Shown: positions 34,579-42,869 of the stretch, piece by piece
How the letters are laid out: the number at the start of each line of letters is the position of its first letter
How positions within the stretch are numbered: position 1 is the stretch's first letter
Source of the DNA: HGM11525 sp036307445
GTDB lineage: Bacteria > Bacillota > Clostridia > UBA1381
DNA length: 64,000 bases
NCBI GenBank assembly: GCA_036307445.1
Contig: JAXJXP010000029.1
Span: forward strand, 1-64,000
Reading direction: 5' to 3'
Notes under the pieces: generated by a model
What the model was told of the DNA's origin: nothing
The model's input: the letters and a program-made list of their open reading frames with translations, nothing else
The model's database searches: none
Translations under genes and position numbers: made by a program

Positions 34579-35399
34579 TTCTCGTCCCCTCCCTCTTTGT
34601 CAGCAAATCTATTCATTATTGCCAGGGAAATAAGCACCAGAACCATCATCACAAGCGAAATTGCAGCACCGACATTGTATGTACTGCTGTTCTGGAACTG
34701 TCTTTCTATTGTATCACCTATCAGTTCAAACGTGCCTCCGCCGAGCTTTTGTGAAATATAGAAGGTGCTGATAGACGGTACAAACACCATTGTAACACCT
34801 GATATAATTCCTGAAGATGAAAGTGGCAGTACAACCCTTGTAAGTGTTCTAAAATAATTACAGCCCAAATCACCAGCCGCCTCAATAAGAGAGTTGTCAA
34901 GCTTTGCGATCGTTGTATAAATAGGCAGCACCATATACGGCAGAAAATCATATACCATTCCGAATATAACAGCACCCTTTGTTCCTATAAGATGCACTTT
35001 CCCAAGGTCAAGATAACCTAAAATAGTATTCAAAAATCCGCCATCGTCCATAATTGCCATCATTGAATATGTTCTTATAAGAAGGTTTGTCCACATCGGG
35101 AGCATAACAAGTGTTATCATAATTTTCTGAGCACGTTCCCCGCTTTTAGCTATTATGTACGCCAAGGGATAACCTACCAGAAAACATATGAAAGTAGCAA
35201 TTACAGAAAGACTTATCGAAAGCATAAAAGTGTTTATATGTTCATTTAGTGCGGAGATATTATCAAACGTAAATGCACCTTCGGGAGTTGTAAATGTGTA
35301 ATATACAACAAACAACAGTGGAGCAACTATAAAAAGTATTGCCCAAACAATATGCGGTGCAGCAGCAAGTCTGCCAAGTCCGCCTTTTACCTTATCCAT
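34575..35399 (-). CDS. potB: Polyamine ABC transporter permease PotB
   Basis: A 274-residue permease with six predicted TM helices and the EAA loop SLIEAAGDLGCNYFRTLTRV. N-terminal PHIVWAILFIVAPLLFVVYY and WTNLLIRTYSMMAIM match the PotB/PotH subfamily. It starts 2 bases after potA and overlaps potC by 4. It forms the membrane channel with PotC. Confidence 0.95.
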   Translation of the reverse strand: MDKVKGGLGRLAAAPHIVWAILFIVAPLLFVVYYTFTTPEGAFTFDNISALNEHINTFMLSISLSVIATFICFLVGYPLAYIIAKSGERAQKIMITLVMLPMWTNLLIRTYSMMAIMDDGGFLNTILGYLDLGKVHLIGTKGAVIFGMVYDFLPYMVLPIYTTIAKLDNSLIEAAGDLGCNYFRTLTRVVLPLSSSGIISGVTMVFVPSISTFYISQKLGGGTFELIGDTIERQFQNSSTYNVGAAISLVMMVLVLISLAIMNRFADKEGGDEN

Positions 35400-35401
35400 A
35401 C

Positions 35402-36517
35402 TTACTCCTCCACTGTTTCTGTATTTGATAGTTCTTCTATTTCATCACTAAATGTCGAATAGTCGCCATACTGACCGGAGTAATCGGATTTTTTCATAAT
35501 ATGAATTGCATCAGGCTCAATATAAATGCCTATTTCGGCATTAACTCCAACATAATCGGTAGACTGAATCATCCACTTAAAGCCGTCTATATCGACAATT
35601 ATCTCATAATGAACGCCTTTAAAGGTTACTGACGTTACAGTACCTGTAAGCATACCCTTATCCTTCTCAACTACATCTACATCCTCAGGCCTTACTACAA
35701 CGTCTACGAGCTCATTTTTAGCAAAGCCCTTGTCTACACAATCAAATGTATGACCAGAGAAAGTAACCTTATAGTCTTCGTTCATAATTCCGTCAACTAT
35801 ATTACTTTCACCAATAAAGTCTGCTACAAAGGCATTTACCGGCTCATTATATATGTCAATAGGTGTTCCAACCTGTTGAATTTGTCCGTCAGCCATTACA
35901 ACTACTACATCTGACATAGAAAGTGCCTCTTCCTGATCGTGTGTAACGTAGATAAAGGTAATACCTGTCTGCTTTTGAATTTTCTTAAGCTCGTTTTGCA
36001 TATCCTTACGGAGCTTCAAATCAAGTGCACCGAGCGGTTCGTCCAAAAGAAGAATTCTCGGGTGGCTTATAAGTGCTCTCGCAATTGCAACTCTCTGCTG
36101 CTGTCCGCCCGAAAGCTTAGTAACATTCTTTCTCTCAAAGCCTTTTAGCGCCACAAGCTCAAGCATTTCTTTTACTCTCTTTGTTATCTCGGCATTAGAG
36201 AGCTTTTGCAGCCTTAGAGAAAAAGCAATATTTTCAAAAACATTAAGGTGCGGAAAGAGGGCGTATTTTTGGAAAACTGTGTTTATATGTCTTTTATGCG
36301 GAGGAAGATTATTGATTTTCTTACCCTCAAATAAAAGCTCACCTTCGTCCGGAGTTTCAAAGCCACCAACAATTCTGAGTGTTGTCGTTTTACCGCAACC
36401 TGAAGGTCCTAAAAATGTAACAAACTGTTTATCATATATATCAAGATTTATGCTGTCTAAAACCTTTTCTCCATCAAACTCTTTTGATATATTCTTAAGC
36501 TCAATTATCTTTTTCAT
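35402..36517 (-). CDS. potA: Polyamine ABC transporter ATPase PotA
   Basis: A 371-residue ATPase. Walker A is GPSGCGKTTTLRI, the Q-loop is VFQKYALFPHL, the signature is KLSGGQQQRVAIARAL, and Walker B is ILLLDEPLGALD with the switch His in YVTHDQEEALSMSD. The C-terminal TOBE regulatory domain (about 240-345) is present. The start at 36517 (MKKIIELKNISKEF) has GGGGTG upstream; an ATG seven codons earlier lacks a site. A terminator-like hairpin lies 33 bases upstream. Confidence 0.95.
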   Translation of the reverse strand: MKKIIELKNISKEFDGEKVLDSINLDIYDKQFVTFLGPSGCGKTTTLRIVGGFETPDEGELLFEGKKINNLPPHKRHINTVFQKYALFPHLNVFENIAFSLRLQKLSNAEITKRVKEMLELVALKGFERKNVTKLSGGQQQRVAIARALISHPRILLLDEPLGALDLKLRKDMQNELKKIQKQTGITFIYVTHDQEEALSMSDVVVVMADGQIQQVGTPIDIYNEPVNAFVADFIGESNIVDGIMNEDYKVTFSGHTFDCVDKGFAKNELVDVVVRPEDVDVVEKDKGMLTGTVTSVTFKGVHYEIIVDIDGFKWMIQSTDYVGVNAEIGIYIEPDAIHIMKKSDYSGQYGDYSTFSDEIEELSNTETVEE

Positions 36518-36549
36518 ATTTTTGTTCACCCCATCCAAAAATTAAAAAA

Positions 36550-36580
36550 ACGGTAAGCAATGCAAAACATCGCTTACCGT
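36550..36580 (-). terminator. Intrinsic terminator between the structured RNA and potA
   Basis: Nine-bp stem ACGGTAAGC/GCTTACCGT (36572-36580 with 36550-36558), 13-base loop, followed by seven T on the minus strand. Its 3' part (36553-36561) is also perfectly complementary over 9 bases to 36651-36659, which could form a competing antiterminator. Confidence 0.85.
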
Positions 36581-36909
36581 GAAAATCAGACATCATAATC
36601 CTTATGTACCAGAAAGATATTATCGGATAGGTTATAGAGCTTAAGTAAAGATTGCTTACGCGTACTCTTATTGACCGTTTCACAAGTCGATGTGTGCATC
36701 GTATATGGTTATAAAGTAACCAACTTATAAAATTTGAGCTTTTAACTCAATCAATAAGGCAGGTTATCCCTGCCAACCGATTAACTCGGCGTTCGGCGTT
36801 CGACCCGGCTGTCCGTGTGGCCTTAGCTTGAAAAAAACACAAGCGGTCGTACATTCTCACTCTTGGAAAACCTATCTAAATATCAGCTTGCTTCCAATTG
36901 TTTGATGAT
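36550..36909 (-). ncRNA. Long structured RNA/leader upstream of potA
   Basis: A transcript of about 360 bases runs from the promoter at 36916-36944 to a hairpin plus T7 at 36580-36543. It is GC-richer than its surroundings and contains no reading frame. A core of about 190 bases is closed by GACCG/CGGTC and GTAC/GTAC (36844-36852 with 36662-36677). Inside it are hairpins at 36826-36844, 36758-36774 (GGCAGG/CCTGCC), 36734-36750, 36707-36721 and 36688-36701. Size and complexity suggest a large structured RNA class such as the raiA motif; I cannot confirm the class by eye. It may be free-standing or a potA leader. Confidence 0.7.
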
Positions 36910-36915
36910 GAGAAA

Positions 36916-36944
36916 AGTATATCACAATTTTATTTTTATGTCAA
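36916..36944 (-). promoter_or_regulatory. Promoter of the structured RNA/pot operon
   Basis: Minus strand TTGACA (36944-36939), 17 bases, TATACT (36921-36916). Confidence 0.85.
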
Positions 36945-36972
36945 CAGAAAATTGTCGAATATATTGTAAATA

Positions 36973-37659
36973 TTATGCTAAAGGTGTTATGCTGCTCTTA
37001 TACCCAGTAATTGATATTATCTCGTCCTCAGTTATACTTTTTGGAAGCTCAACTGTAAAGATATAATTTTTTGTCCTATCATCATTCATTTTAACTGAAG
37101 TTGTATGAATTTTTACAGATTTTTCATTGAAAATATTTATCATTTTATGTTGGAAATCACTTTCGTCAACTCCTGTTATAGAAAGCACCTTCATTCTCGC
37201 ATTTTTGCTTCTGTGAAAATCAAGATGCAATAGTAGCTGTGCTAAAAGAATTACAAACGTTGCTCCAACGCCGATAAAATACATTCCGGCACCAATTGCC
37301 ATACCAATACCTGATGTTGCCCATATTCCTGCAGCAGTGGTGAGTCCGGTAATAGTGTTTTTGTGTACAAATATCATCCCCGCTCCAAGAAAACCTATAC
37401 CGCTCGCAATAGTAGAAGCAACTCTGGAAGGGTCAAGTCTTATTTCTCCTTCAAAACCAACCGAGTTTGCGATTTCAGTAACGTCAAAGAATGCGTATTT
37501 TGATACAATCATTATAATAGCCGCACCGCAGGCAACGACAAAATGCGTTCTGATCCCTGCCTCCTTTGAGCGATTTTTACGCTCCAATCCTACAATCATT
37601 CCGCATACTCCTGCAAGAATTATTCTAAAAATATAAACAAGCTCCAGCTGATTTATCAT
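36973..37659 (-). CDS. MgtC/SapB-family membrane protein
   Basis: A 228-residue protein with four or five TM helices at the N-terminus. The family core is AGVCGMIVGLERKNRSKEAGIRTHFVVACGAA and later ASGIGFLGAGMIFVHK and LTTAAGIWATSGIGMAIGAG (each a separate segment). The cytoplasmic C-terminal domain (about 150-228) resembles an ACT-like fold. MgtC proteins affect Mg2+ homeostasis and ATP synthase in pathogens; here a housekeeping role is likely. The start at 37659 has GGGGAG 10 bases upstream. It follows the YitT-like gene by 31 bases. Confidence 0.88.
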   Translation of the reverse strand: MINQLELVYIFRIILAGVCGMIVGLERKNRSKEAGIRTHFVVACGAAIIMIVSKYAFFDVTEIANSVGFEGEIRLDPSRVASTIASGIGFLGAGMIFVHKNTITGLTTAAGIWATSGIGMAIGAGMYFIGVGATFVILLAQLLLHLDFHRSKNARMKVLSITGVDESDFQHKMINIFNEKSVKIHTTSVKMNDDRTKNYIFTVELPKSITEDEIISITGYKSSITPLA

Positions 37660-37690
37660 ATAACATTCTCCCCTCAATACAAACATAGGT

Positions 37691-38278
37691 CTATTGTTTG
37701 ATCTTTTTTTGTAATATTCCAATTATTTGTCCTGACAAAAATACTGTCAGCAAAGAAAAAATAATTCTTTTGAAATCAAGATATGTGAGCGATAATGCCA
37801 ATACTATAAAATCGAAGATAAGATAAGACCAGCGAATATCCATTTTAAATATCTTGCTTAAACTCATCGCTAATGCATCATCACCGCATGGTGCACCGTC
37901 TGCCGATACACATAGTCCTGTACCTATGCCGACAAATACCGCACCTGCGATTGCAGCCAAGAGCGGATACTCTGCAATTTGAGGAAACATAGGTCCTATC
38001 CATTCAAAAATGCCATAAAATGCCGAAAATCCCAATCCTGCTATAATAGAATATGCAACAAACCTCTTACCTAATACCGCAATTCCTATAATATACCCGC
38101 AGGCATTCAATACAAATCCGGAAACGGCAGGTGAAATATTAAACCAATACCTCAAAAGAAGGGTTAATCCAAGAAATCCCCCCTCAGTTACTCCCGAAAG
38201 TGAATGCACATTAAAGAGTCCGAACGATAAAATCGCACTTCCTGCTATATTAAGTAATATTTTATATTCTTTCCTCAT
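37691..38278 (-). CDS. YitT-like integral membrane protein
   Basis: A 195-residue membrane protein with about five or six TM helices. SFGLFNVHSLSGVTEGGFLG near the N-terminus and GIGTGLCVSADGAPCGDDALA are typical of the YitT/YczE group, but the C-terminal cytoplasmic DUF2179 domain of full YitT is missing. The function of the family is unknown. The start was put at an ATG at 38278; a TTG 12 codons upstream is less likely. Some members export or regulate small solutes, which cannot be judged here. Confidence 0.78.
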   Translation of the reverse strand: MRKEYKILLNIAGSAILSFGLFNVHSLSGVTEGGFLGLTLLLRYWFNISPAVSGFVLNACGYIIGIAVLGKRFVAYSIIAGLGFSAFYGIFEWIGPMFPQIAEYPLLAAIAGAVFVGIGTGLCVSADGAPCGDDALAMSLSKIFKMDIRWSYLIFDFIVLALSLTYLDFKRIIFSLLTVFLSGQIIGILQKKIKQ

Positions 38279-38524
38279 TGTTTTAAACCTGCTTTTTATA
38301 TTTTTATACGGCAAAGCGACACCGATGCCGACAACAATTTACCTAAACCATTCTCCATTGTATCACATTTTTGATATATTCTTAATTTCAAAATTTTATA
38401 ATTTGAGTATATAACAACAAATATATTTTGTCAACCAAAAGACAATACATCACGGTGAAAACGGGAATAAATATCAAAATGTGAAATGAAGTCAATGAAA
38501 GAACTAAAAAATTATTGTCAAAAA

Positions 38525-38552
38525 TAGAGTGCAGTTCAAAATCCGCACTCTA
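38525..38552 (-). terminator. Terminator after the small lipoprotein gene
   Basis: Eight-bp stem TAGAGTGC/GCACTCTA followed by T5 on the minus strand, 12 bases after the stop at 38564. Confidence 0.7.
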
Positions 38553-38563
38553 AAAAACAAAAT

Positions 38564-39028
38564 TTACATCATAATTTTCTCTGTAATACTTATTACCTCA
38601 TTATCAGCTATATCAAAGAAAAATGGCATTTTCGGCTGAGAATTTTCGTAAGCATTTAGATATTTAATAAAATCTTCCTTATTTGTAGTAGAAAACTCTC
38701 TACTATTACCGTCTTCTACAAAATCATTTTTCCAATCAATAAAATTGTAAACAGTTTCTTGGGTTAATGTGTACTCTTCTAATACAACTTCAGTATTATT
38801 TATGTAATATCCATTTACCATATCAAAGTCTGTTAACTTGAGTTCAGCTATTCTTTCTGTGTCCTCAGCAGTAACACATTCAGCGATATCAACAACAATT
38901 ACATTATCTTTAATCTCTTTTACAAAAGCACAAATTTCAGTCTTATTCTCTACTGCTGTATCGTTATTACAAGCACAAACTGAAAACATACATATCATAA
39001 CTAAAATCGACAACAGAACCTTCTTCAT
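38564..39028 (-). CDS. Small lipoprotein of unknown function
   Basis: A 154-residue predicted lipoprotein (VCACNN lipobox near residue 20; the segment is LLSILVMICMFSVCAC). The mature part is acidic and mixed alpha/beta; a stretch VKEIKDNVIVVDIAECVTAED, here quoted in part, looks like a small OB- or beta-type strand pattern. No family recognised. The start has AGGAGG at 8 bases. It stands alone between terminators and faces the same way as its neighbours. Confidence 0.75.
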   Translation of the reverse strand: MKKVLLSILVMICMFSVCACNNDTAVENKTEICAFVKEIKDNVIVVDIAECVTAEDTERIAELKLTDFDMVNGYYINNTEVVLEEYTLTQETVYNFIDWKNDFVEDGNSREFSTTNKEDFIKYLNAYENSQPKMPFFFDIADNEVISITEKIMM

Positions 39029-39174
39029 ACCAATTCCTCCTATATTCAATTATTGCACATTCATATTATATCATATAAAACACCTTAAGTAAATATGTAT
39101 AAGCAATAATATTAAAATTTATTTGTCTCCTAAATTAAAAAACTGTTTTCTTTTATTTTTTTGGACAATATAAC

Positions 39175-39198
39175 AAAAACAGATAACTAAGTATCTGT
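39175..39198 (-). terminator. Terminator after the helical-bundle protein
   Basis: Seven-bp stem ACAGATA/TATCTGT, loop of six, then T5 on the minus strand, 15 bases after the stop at 39213. Confidence 0.65.
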
Positions 39199-39212
39199 CT
39201 TTGATTAAAATA

Positions 39213-39647
39213 TTATAAGAATTTTCTAATATCTACTGCAAGCTTTTCTTCAAGGTTAATAAGACGCTTGCATATGTCTTTTGACACCTCGTCAGCAGCC
39301 TCATATTCATTTAAATATTTGTTAAGAGATTTAACACCCATATTACATCCATCTGTCATCAAATCAGCAATTGTATTATCAGAATCATTCATTGCAAGTT
39401 TGATGTTGGTTTTCATCCAAGACATACTTTTAGCGATGGCTGCAGGCTCTTTGCCTTCATCCTGATACTTATCCAGAAGCTCCTGAATTTCGCTGTCGAG
39501 CTTTTCGTGTTCATTTTTACAATCGGTCAAAAGCTTTTCAAACTCTCCGCTTTCAACATTCCCTAATACATCCTCAATTGAAGAAATGCCCATTTTCACT
39601 CCTGCGTCGCATTCACGCAAAAGCCTTATTGAATCCTGCTCTATCAT
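39213..39647 (-). CDS. Conserved hypothetical helical-bundle protein
   Basis: A 144-residue soluble, almost wholly helical protein with heptad-like spacing (ESGEFEKLLTDCKNEHEKLD), resembling a four-helix ferritin-like or DUF2383-type bundle. A conserved-looking segment is SMSWMKTNIKLAMNDSDNTI. No di-iron ExxH pair typical of rubrerythrins is clear. RBS AAAGGAG lies 8 bases from the ATG. It is 60 bases downstream of the bile salt hydrolase gene and may share its transcript. Function unknown. Confidence 0.75.
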   Translation of the reverse strand: MIEQDSIRLLRECDAGVKMGISSIEDVLGNVESGEFEKLLTDCKNEHEKLDSEIQELLDKYQDEGKEPAAIAKSMSWMKTNIKLAMNDSDNTIADLMTDGCNMGVKSLNKYLNEYEAADEVSKDICKRLINLEEKLAVDIRKFL

Positions 39648-39707
39648 AACAACTACTCCTTTATACTGTTTTATATTAATTATTTCCAAATCTATTTGTA
39701 ATATACC

Positions 39708-40679
39708 TCAGTTAATATAAAGGATTTGTTCACCTGTTACGAGCGGATAACTTATCAATGCATCAGATTCAAGATTTTCTTTATTCATATCAACGGCAGA
39801 AATCCGGTGATTTTCATATGTTTTGTAATAATATATACCCTTGTCAAGATTACAGCAAGAAGAATACACAGTAATTTCATATTTGCCATCAAGATATACA
39901 CTGCCTCTTTGCTGTTCTACTGATGAAAGTATATGAAAGCATTGACTTATACTTTCTTTCTCACTAACACCTGACGTTGAGTTCAATTTAACAAAAGAAG
40001 CTCTTACAAACCTTGACGCAGATGATAAATCTCCAGGCAAACCAATCCCTCCCATACCATTGCTGTAAGGCTCAAGTGAAATACTTTCGCAAAAACGGTT
40101 ATTAGCTTCATTGCTTGTAACATTAAGATAGTTATTAAGCCAAAACAACTGATATTTAAATGACGGGTTGTTAGTCAGTATGCCAACAGGATTGTCGTAA
40201 ACCTTCAGCCCACTTTTTTCCTGCTCAACTACTATCGACTTATTATTGTGACAAATCATCCAATGCAGTGGTGTTGGTAGTAATTCTTTACTGAAAGCTT
40301 CATTAGTTATTACAACATTCTCTATCAGTTCTTTTACCTCGGTCAAATTTTTGCATCTGCCAAGCACCCATGGTATAAACTCAAATGAAGAAATATTGTC
40401 TTTACCATTAGTTATCTCTTTGTAGTCTGCATTATCAGGGAAATTAAGTCCTGCTATTCCAACACCTTTTTCATTAATAGCATCATAATATAAAGGATAG
40501 TCATTTACCACATATGCCATTCCGATAATTGCGTAATGATTTACCATCGTCTGATTATGCCTAAACTTTAGCGGAAAGTTTCTCGGTGTGATAGTAACAG
40601 TTTCATTATACGAGTACTCTAAATCAAGATTTCTTCCAAAATAGTTTTCTTCTGTTTTATAAGTAATAGCTGTACACAT
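39708..40679 (-). CDS. bsh: Bile salt hydrolase/penicillin V acylase family enzyme
   Basis: A 323-residue Ntn-hydrolase of the choloylglycine hydrolase family, cytosolic and without a signal peptide. The nucleophile Cys2 becomes N-terminal after Met removal (MCTAITYK). GRNLDLEYS supplies Arg16 and Asp19, GLNFPDNAD is the Asn loop, GILTNNPSF the second Asn, and SSASRFVRASF the last catalytic Arg. Length and motifs match clostridial bile salt hydrolases more than penicillin V acylases. It deconjugates glycine or taurine from bile acids, pointing to a gut habitat. A weak promoter (TTGTTG, 17, TATAAT) lies about 50 bases upstream. Confidence 0.9.
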   Translation of the reverse strand: MCTAITYKTEENYFGRNLDLEYSYNETVTITPRNFPLKFRHNQTMVNHYAIIGMAYVVNDYPLYYDAINEKGVGIAGLNFPDNADYKEITNGKDNISSFEFIPWVLGRCKNLTEVKELIENVVITNEAFSKELLPTPLHWMICHNNKSIVVEQEKSGLKVYDNPVGILTNNPSFKYQLFWLNNYLNVTSNEANNRFCESISLEPYSNGMGGIGLPGDLSSASRFVRASFVKLNSTSGVSEKESISQCFHILSSVEQQRGSVYLDGKYEITVYSSCCNLDKGIYYYKTYENHRISAVDMNKENLESDALISYPLVTGEQILYIN

Positions 40680-40754
40680 ATTCTCTCCTCCATATTGTTA
40701 AATATATTATGTACAGTTATTTGTTTATTATATAAATCAGGTGTAGAAACAACA

Positions 40755-40811
40755 AAAAAAACTGAAAGACACCTTCGGTATCTTTCAGTTTTTGGTACGC
40801 GATCAGGGGCT
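40755..40811 (-). repeat. Duplicate of tRNA-Lys 3' end plus terminator (copy 1)
   Basis: These 57 bases are identical to 40927-40983. On the minus strand they comprise the last 19 bases of tRNA-Lys including ACCA, then a terminator hairpin (CTGAAAGA stem closed by a tetraloop, T-rich tail). The rest of the tRNA is missing, so this is a 3' tRNA remnant. Between the copies lie 115 bases of GC-rich sequence (40812-40926) without a gene; I see only small inverted repeats in it. Confidence 0.9.
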
Positions 40812-40926
40812 ACGACTCGGACTTTGTCCTCGCTTGTATGCTCCGCCTTTTCCAATCACACTTCGCTTCGCTCGTCTTCTTGGTGGCTCCGCGATCTCAC
40901 CCTTCGGGTTCTCGCCCTTTCGCAAT

Positions 40927-40983
40927 AAAAAAACTGAAAGACACCTTCGGTATCTTTCAGTTTTTGGTACGCGATCAGGGGCT
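40927..40983 (-). repeat. tRNA-Lys 3' end plus terminator (copy 2, intact gene)
   Basis: The second member of the 57-bp direct repeat. Here the tRNA end belongs to the complete tRNA-Lys gene, and the terminator hairpin at 40931-40961 ends its transcript. Confidence 0.9.
40931..40961 (-). terminator. tRNA-Lys terminator
   Basis: Stem of about 12 bp (CTGAAAGATACC with GGTGTCTTTCAG, one G-U pair), 4-base loop, A- and T-runs on both sides, directly after the tRNA 3' end. Confidence 0.88.
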
Positions 40984-41040
40984 CGAACCCTGGACACCCT
41001 GATTAAGAGTCAGGTGCTCTACCAACTGAGCTAATCACGC
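40965..41040 (-). tRNA. tRNA-Lys (anticodon CTT)
   Basis: A 76-base cloverleaf with CCA encoded. D-arm GCTC/GAGC, anticodon stem CCTGA/TCAGG with loop CTCTTAA (anticodon CTT), T-arm CAGGG/CCCTG with TTCGAGC. The acceptor stem GCGTGAT/ATCGCGT contains a G-T pair at its end. It has its own promoter and terminator. It reads AAG. Confidence 0.97.
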
Positions 41041-41062
41041 ATATCTCACTGACAACTTCTAT

Positions 41063-41091
41063 ATAATACCACATTTATTATGTGTTGTCAA
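41063..41091 (-). promoter_or_regulatory. tRNA-Lys promoter
   Basis: Minus strand TTGACA (41091-41086), 17 bases, TATTAT (41068-41063), ending about 22 bases before the tRNA. Confidence 0.85.
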
Positions 41092-41132
41092 CACTTTTTT
41101 ATAACTTTTTTAAAAAAATTTCTTATTTTTTT

Positions 41133-41163
41133 GCGGTATGAGGATGTTTTTTCCTCATACCGC
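41133..41163. other. Inverted repeat downstream of sulP
   Basis: Perfect 12-bp inverted repeat GCGGTATGAGGA/TCCTCATACCGC just after the sulP stop. The T-run needed for termination follows on the plus strand, not the sulP strand, so it may only protect the mRNA end. Confidence 0.6.
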
Positions 41164-41170
41164 ATAATTT

Positions 41171-42799
41171 TTAAATATTACTTGCTCTTTCAAGAGCCTC
41201 ATCAATATTAGAGCAGAAGTTTTCTGCACCAATTGTTTCATACATACCCGACTTGACAAATGCTTTCATCGGCTGCTCATTTACGTGGGACATAATGAGT
41301 GTAATACCCTTTTTCTTACACGACTTAATAATTCTGTTAAAGCTATGAAGTCCTGTAGCGTCAATCGCAGGTACACTTCTCATTCTGACAATAACAGCGC
41401 CCTTTTTGGCATCATTTATAAGCTCTGCAATCTTGTCGGCAGCACCAAAGAAAAGCGGTCCTGTAATTTCGTAAACATATGTATTCTCAGGAATTTTCTT
41501 AAATCTGATATCCCTTGCTTCTTCCTCGCTTATCCATCCGTGAACATCTGTTACATCAGCCATTCTCTTCATAAAGAGTACGGTAGCAAGCACAAATCCA
41601 ACAATAATCGCAACAACCAAGTCAAAGACAACTGTCAATATGAAGGTTACAACAAGCACAAATATATCACTCTTAGGCATTGTCTTTACAATTGCTGCAA
41701 ACTCACGCCACTCGCTCATATTATACGCAACAATAAATAATATTGCCGCAATAACCGGCATCGGAATAATCGACGCATACGGCATCAGCGAAACAAGCAC
41801 AACGAGCAATACAACAGCGTGCACCATACCCGCAATCGGTGTTCTACCGCCGTTTTTAATATTAGCAGCAGTTCTTGCAATAGCACCTGTCGCAGGAATA
41901 CCGCCGAAAAGTGCTGAACAAATATTACCTGCACCCTGTGCAACAAGCTCCATATTAGAGTTATGTCTGCTTCCTATCATACCATCAGCAACCACACAAG
42001 ATAGAAGCGACTCTACTGCAGCAAGAACAGCAATTGTGAACGCATCGGGAAGAACCGCCGTTACAGTACCAAGCGAAATAGCAGGCATCGAAAATTTCGG
42101 CAACGCACTTGAAATCTGATATAAGTCTCCGATTGTGAGGACATTCAAATTACCGAGCTTTACAACAGCCGAACAGACAACTATAGCAATAATTGACGGT
42201 GGTACCTTCTTAAGAAACTTTGGCACTACAATCATAATAGCAAGAGCCAAAAGTCCAATCAAGGCTGCCTGCCAGTTAAGTGTATCAATGGTGTTTACAA
42301 CCTCAGCCGCCTTTTCCATAGTTTCTACAGGTGAGTGCGTAAAGGTAAGGCCTAAAAAGTCTTTTATCTGCCCTATCGCAATAGTAACTGCAATACCTGA
42401 CGTAAAACCAACAGTAATAGTTCTCGGTATAAACTTTATAAGATTACCAAAGCCCAAAAATCCCATTACAATTAGTATTATACCTGCCAGCACGGTTGCA
42501 ACAATTAATCCATCAAATCCGTTTGCTGCAATAATTCCGGCTACTATCGATGCAAAAGCTGCCGTAGGACCTGCAATCTGGACACGGCTACCGCCTAAAA
42601 ATGATATAACAAAGCCCGCAACTATTGCTGTATATAATCCCTGCTCAGGACCAACTCCCGATGCAAGTGCAAGTGCAATAGATAAAGGCAGAGCAATTAT
42701 TGCGACAATTATACCAGATATAATATCCTTTATACACTGTTCCTTTGAATATGTTTTCATACACGAAAACAGTTTGGGCTGTAATTTGTTTAATTTCAT
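41171..42799 (-). CDS. SulP-family anion transporter with STAS domain
   Basis: A 542-residue transporter. The N-terminal two-thirds hold 10-14 TM helices with the SulP signature near GIIVAIIALPLSIALALASG and GVGPEQGLYTAIVAGF. The C-terminal cytoplasmic STAS domain (about 435-540) has VRMRSVPAIDATGLHSF. Family members carry sulfate, bicarbonate or dicarboxylates; the sequence does not settle which. The start at 42799 has AAGGGGG nearby; the frame is open 45 codons further upstream but without a site and through the promoter. The gene is monocistronic. Confidence 0.93.
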   Translation of the reverse strand: MKLNKLQPKLFSCMKTYSKEQCIKDIISGIIVAIIALPLSIALALASGVGPEQGLYTAIVAGFVISFLGGSRVQIAGPTAAFASIVAGIIAANGFDGLIVATVLAGIILIVMGFLGFGNLIKFIPRTITVGFTSGIAVTIAIGQIKDFLGLTFTHSPVETMEKAAEVVNTIDTLNWQAALIGLLALAIMIVVPKFLKKVPPSIIAIVVCSAVVKLGNLNVLTIGDLYQISSALPKFSMPAISLGTVTAVLPDAFTIAVLAAVESLLSCVVADGMIGSRHNSNMELVAQGAGNICSALFGGIPATGAIARTAANIKNGGRTPIAGMVHAVVLLVVLVSLMPYASIIPMPVIAAILFIVAYNMSEWREFAAIVKTMPKSDIFVLVVTFILTVVFDLVVAIIVGFVLATVLFMKRMADVTDVHGWISEEEARDIRFKKIPENTYVYEITGPLFFGAADKIAELINDAKKGAVIVRMRSVPAIDATGLHSFNRIIKSCKKKGITLIMSHVNEQPMKAFVKSGMYETIGAENFCSNIDEALERASNI

Positions 42800-42827
42800 T
42801 ATGTATATCCCCCTTTTCCAAAAATCA

Positions 42828-42856
42828 ATTTTACCACCAAACATATGTAATGTCAA
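42828..42856 (-). promoter_or_regulatory. sulP promoter
   Basis: Minus strand TTGACA (42856-42851), 17 bases, TAAAAT (42833-42828). Confidence 0.8.
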
Positions 42857-42869
42857 GGTTTGAAAGGTT

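Noticed and set aside
36581..36909. Lysine, cobalamin, TPP, M-box, RNase P, SRP or tmRNA identity for the potA-upstream RNA
   Set aside because: I looked for the core sequence of each and found none; the class is therefore left open.
40695..41034. Overlapping open frames on both strands in the tRNA repeat region
   Set aside because: They run through the tRNA gene, two terminator hairpins and the direct repeat, so they are a by-product of the repeat rather than coding.
41133..41163. sulP terminator
   Set aside because: The stem is perfect, but on the sulP strand it is followed by A rather than T, so it is listed only as an inverted repeat.
42135..42863. Long open frame on the strand opposite sulP, with further ones at 41640-42119 and 3443-4126
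   Set aside because: They mirror strongly conserved genes on the other strand, lack ribosome binding sites and encode low-complexity products of hydrophobic and Ser/Pro-rich type.
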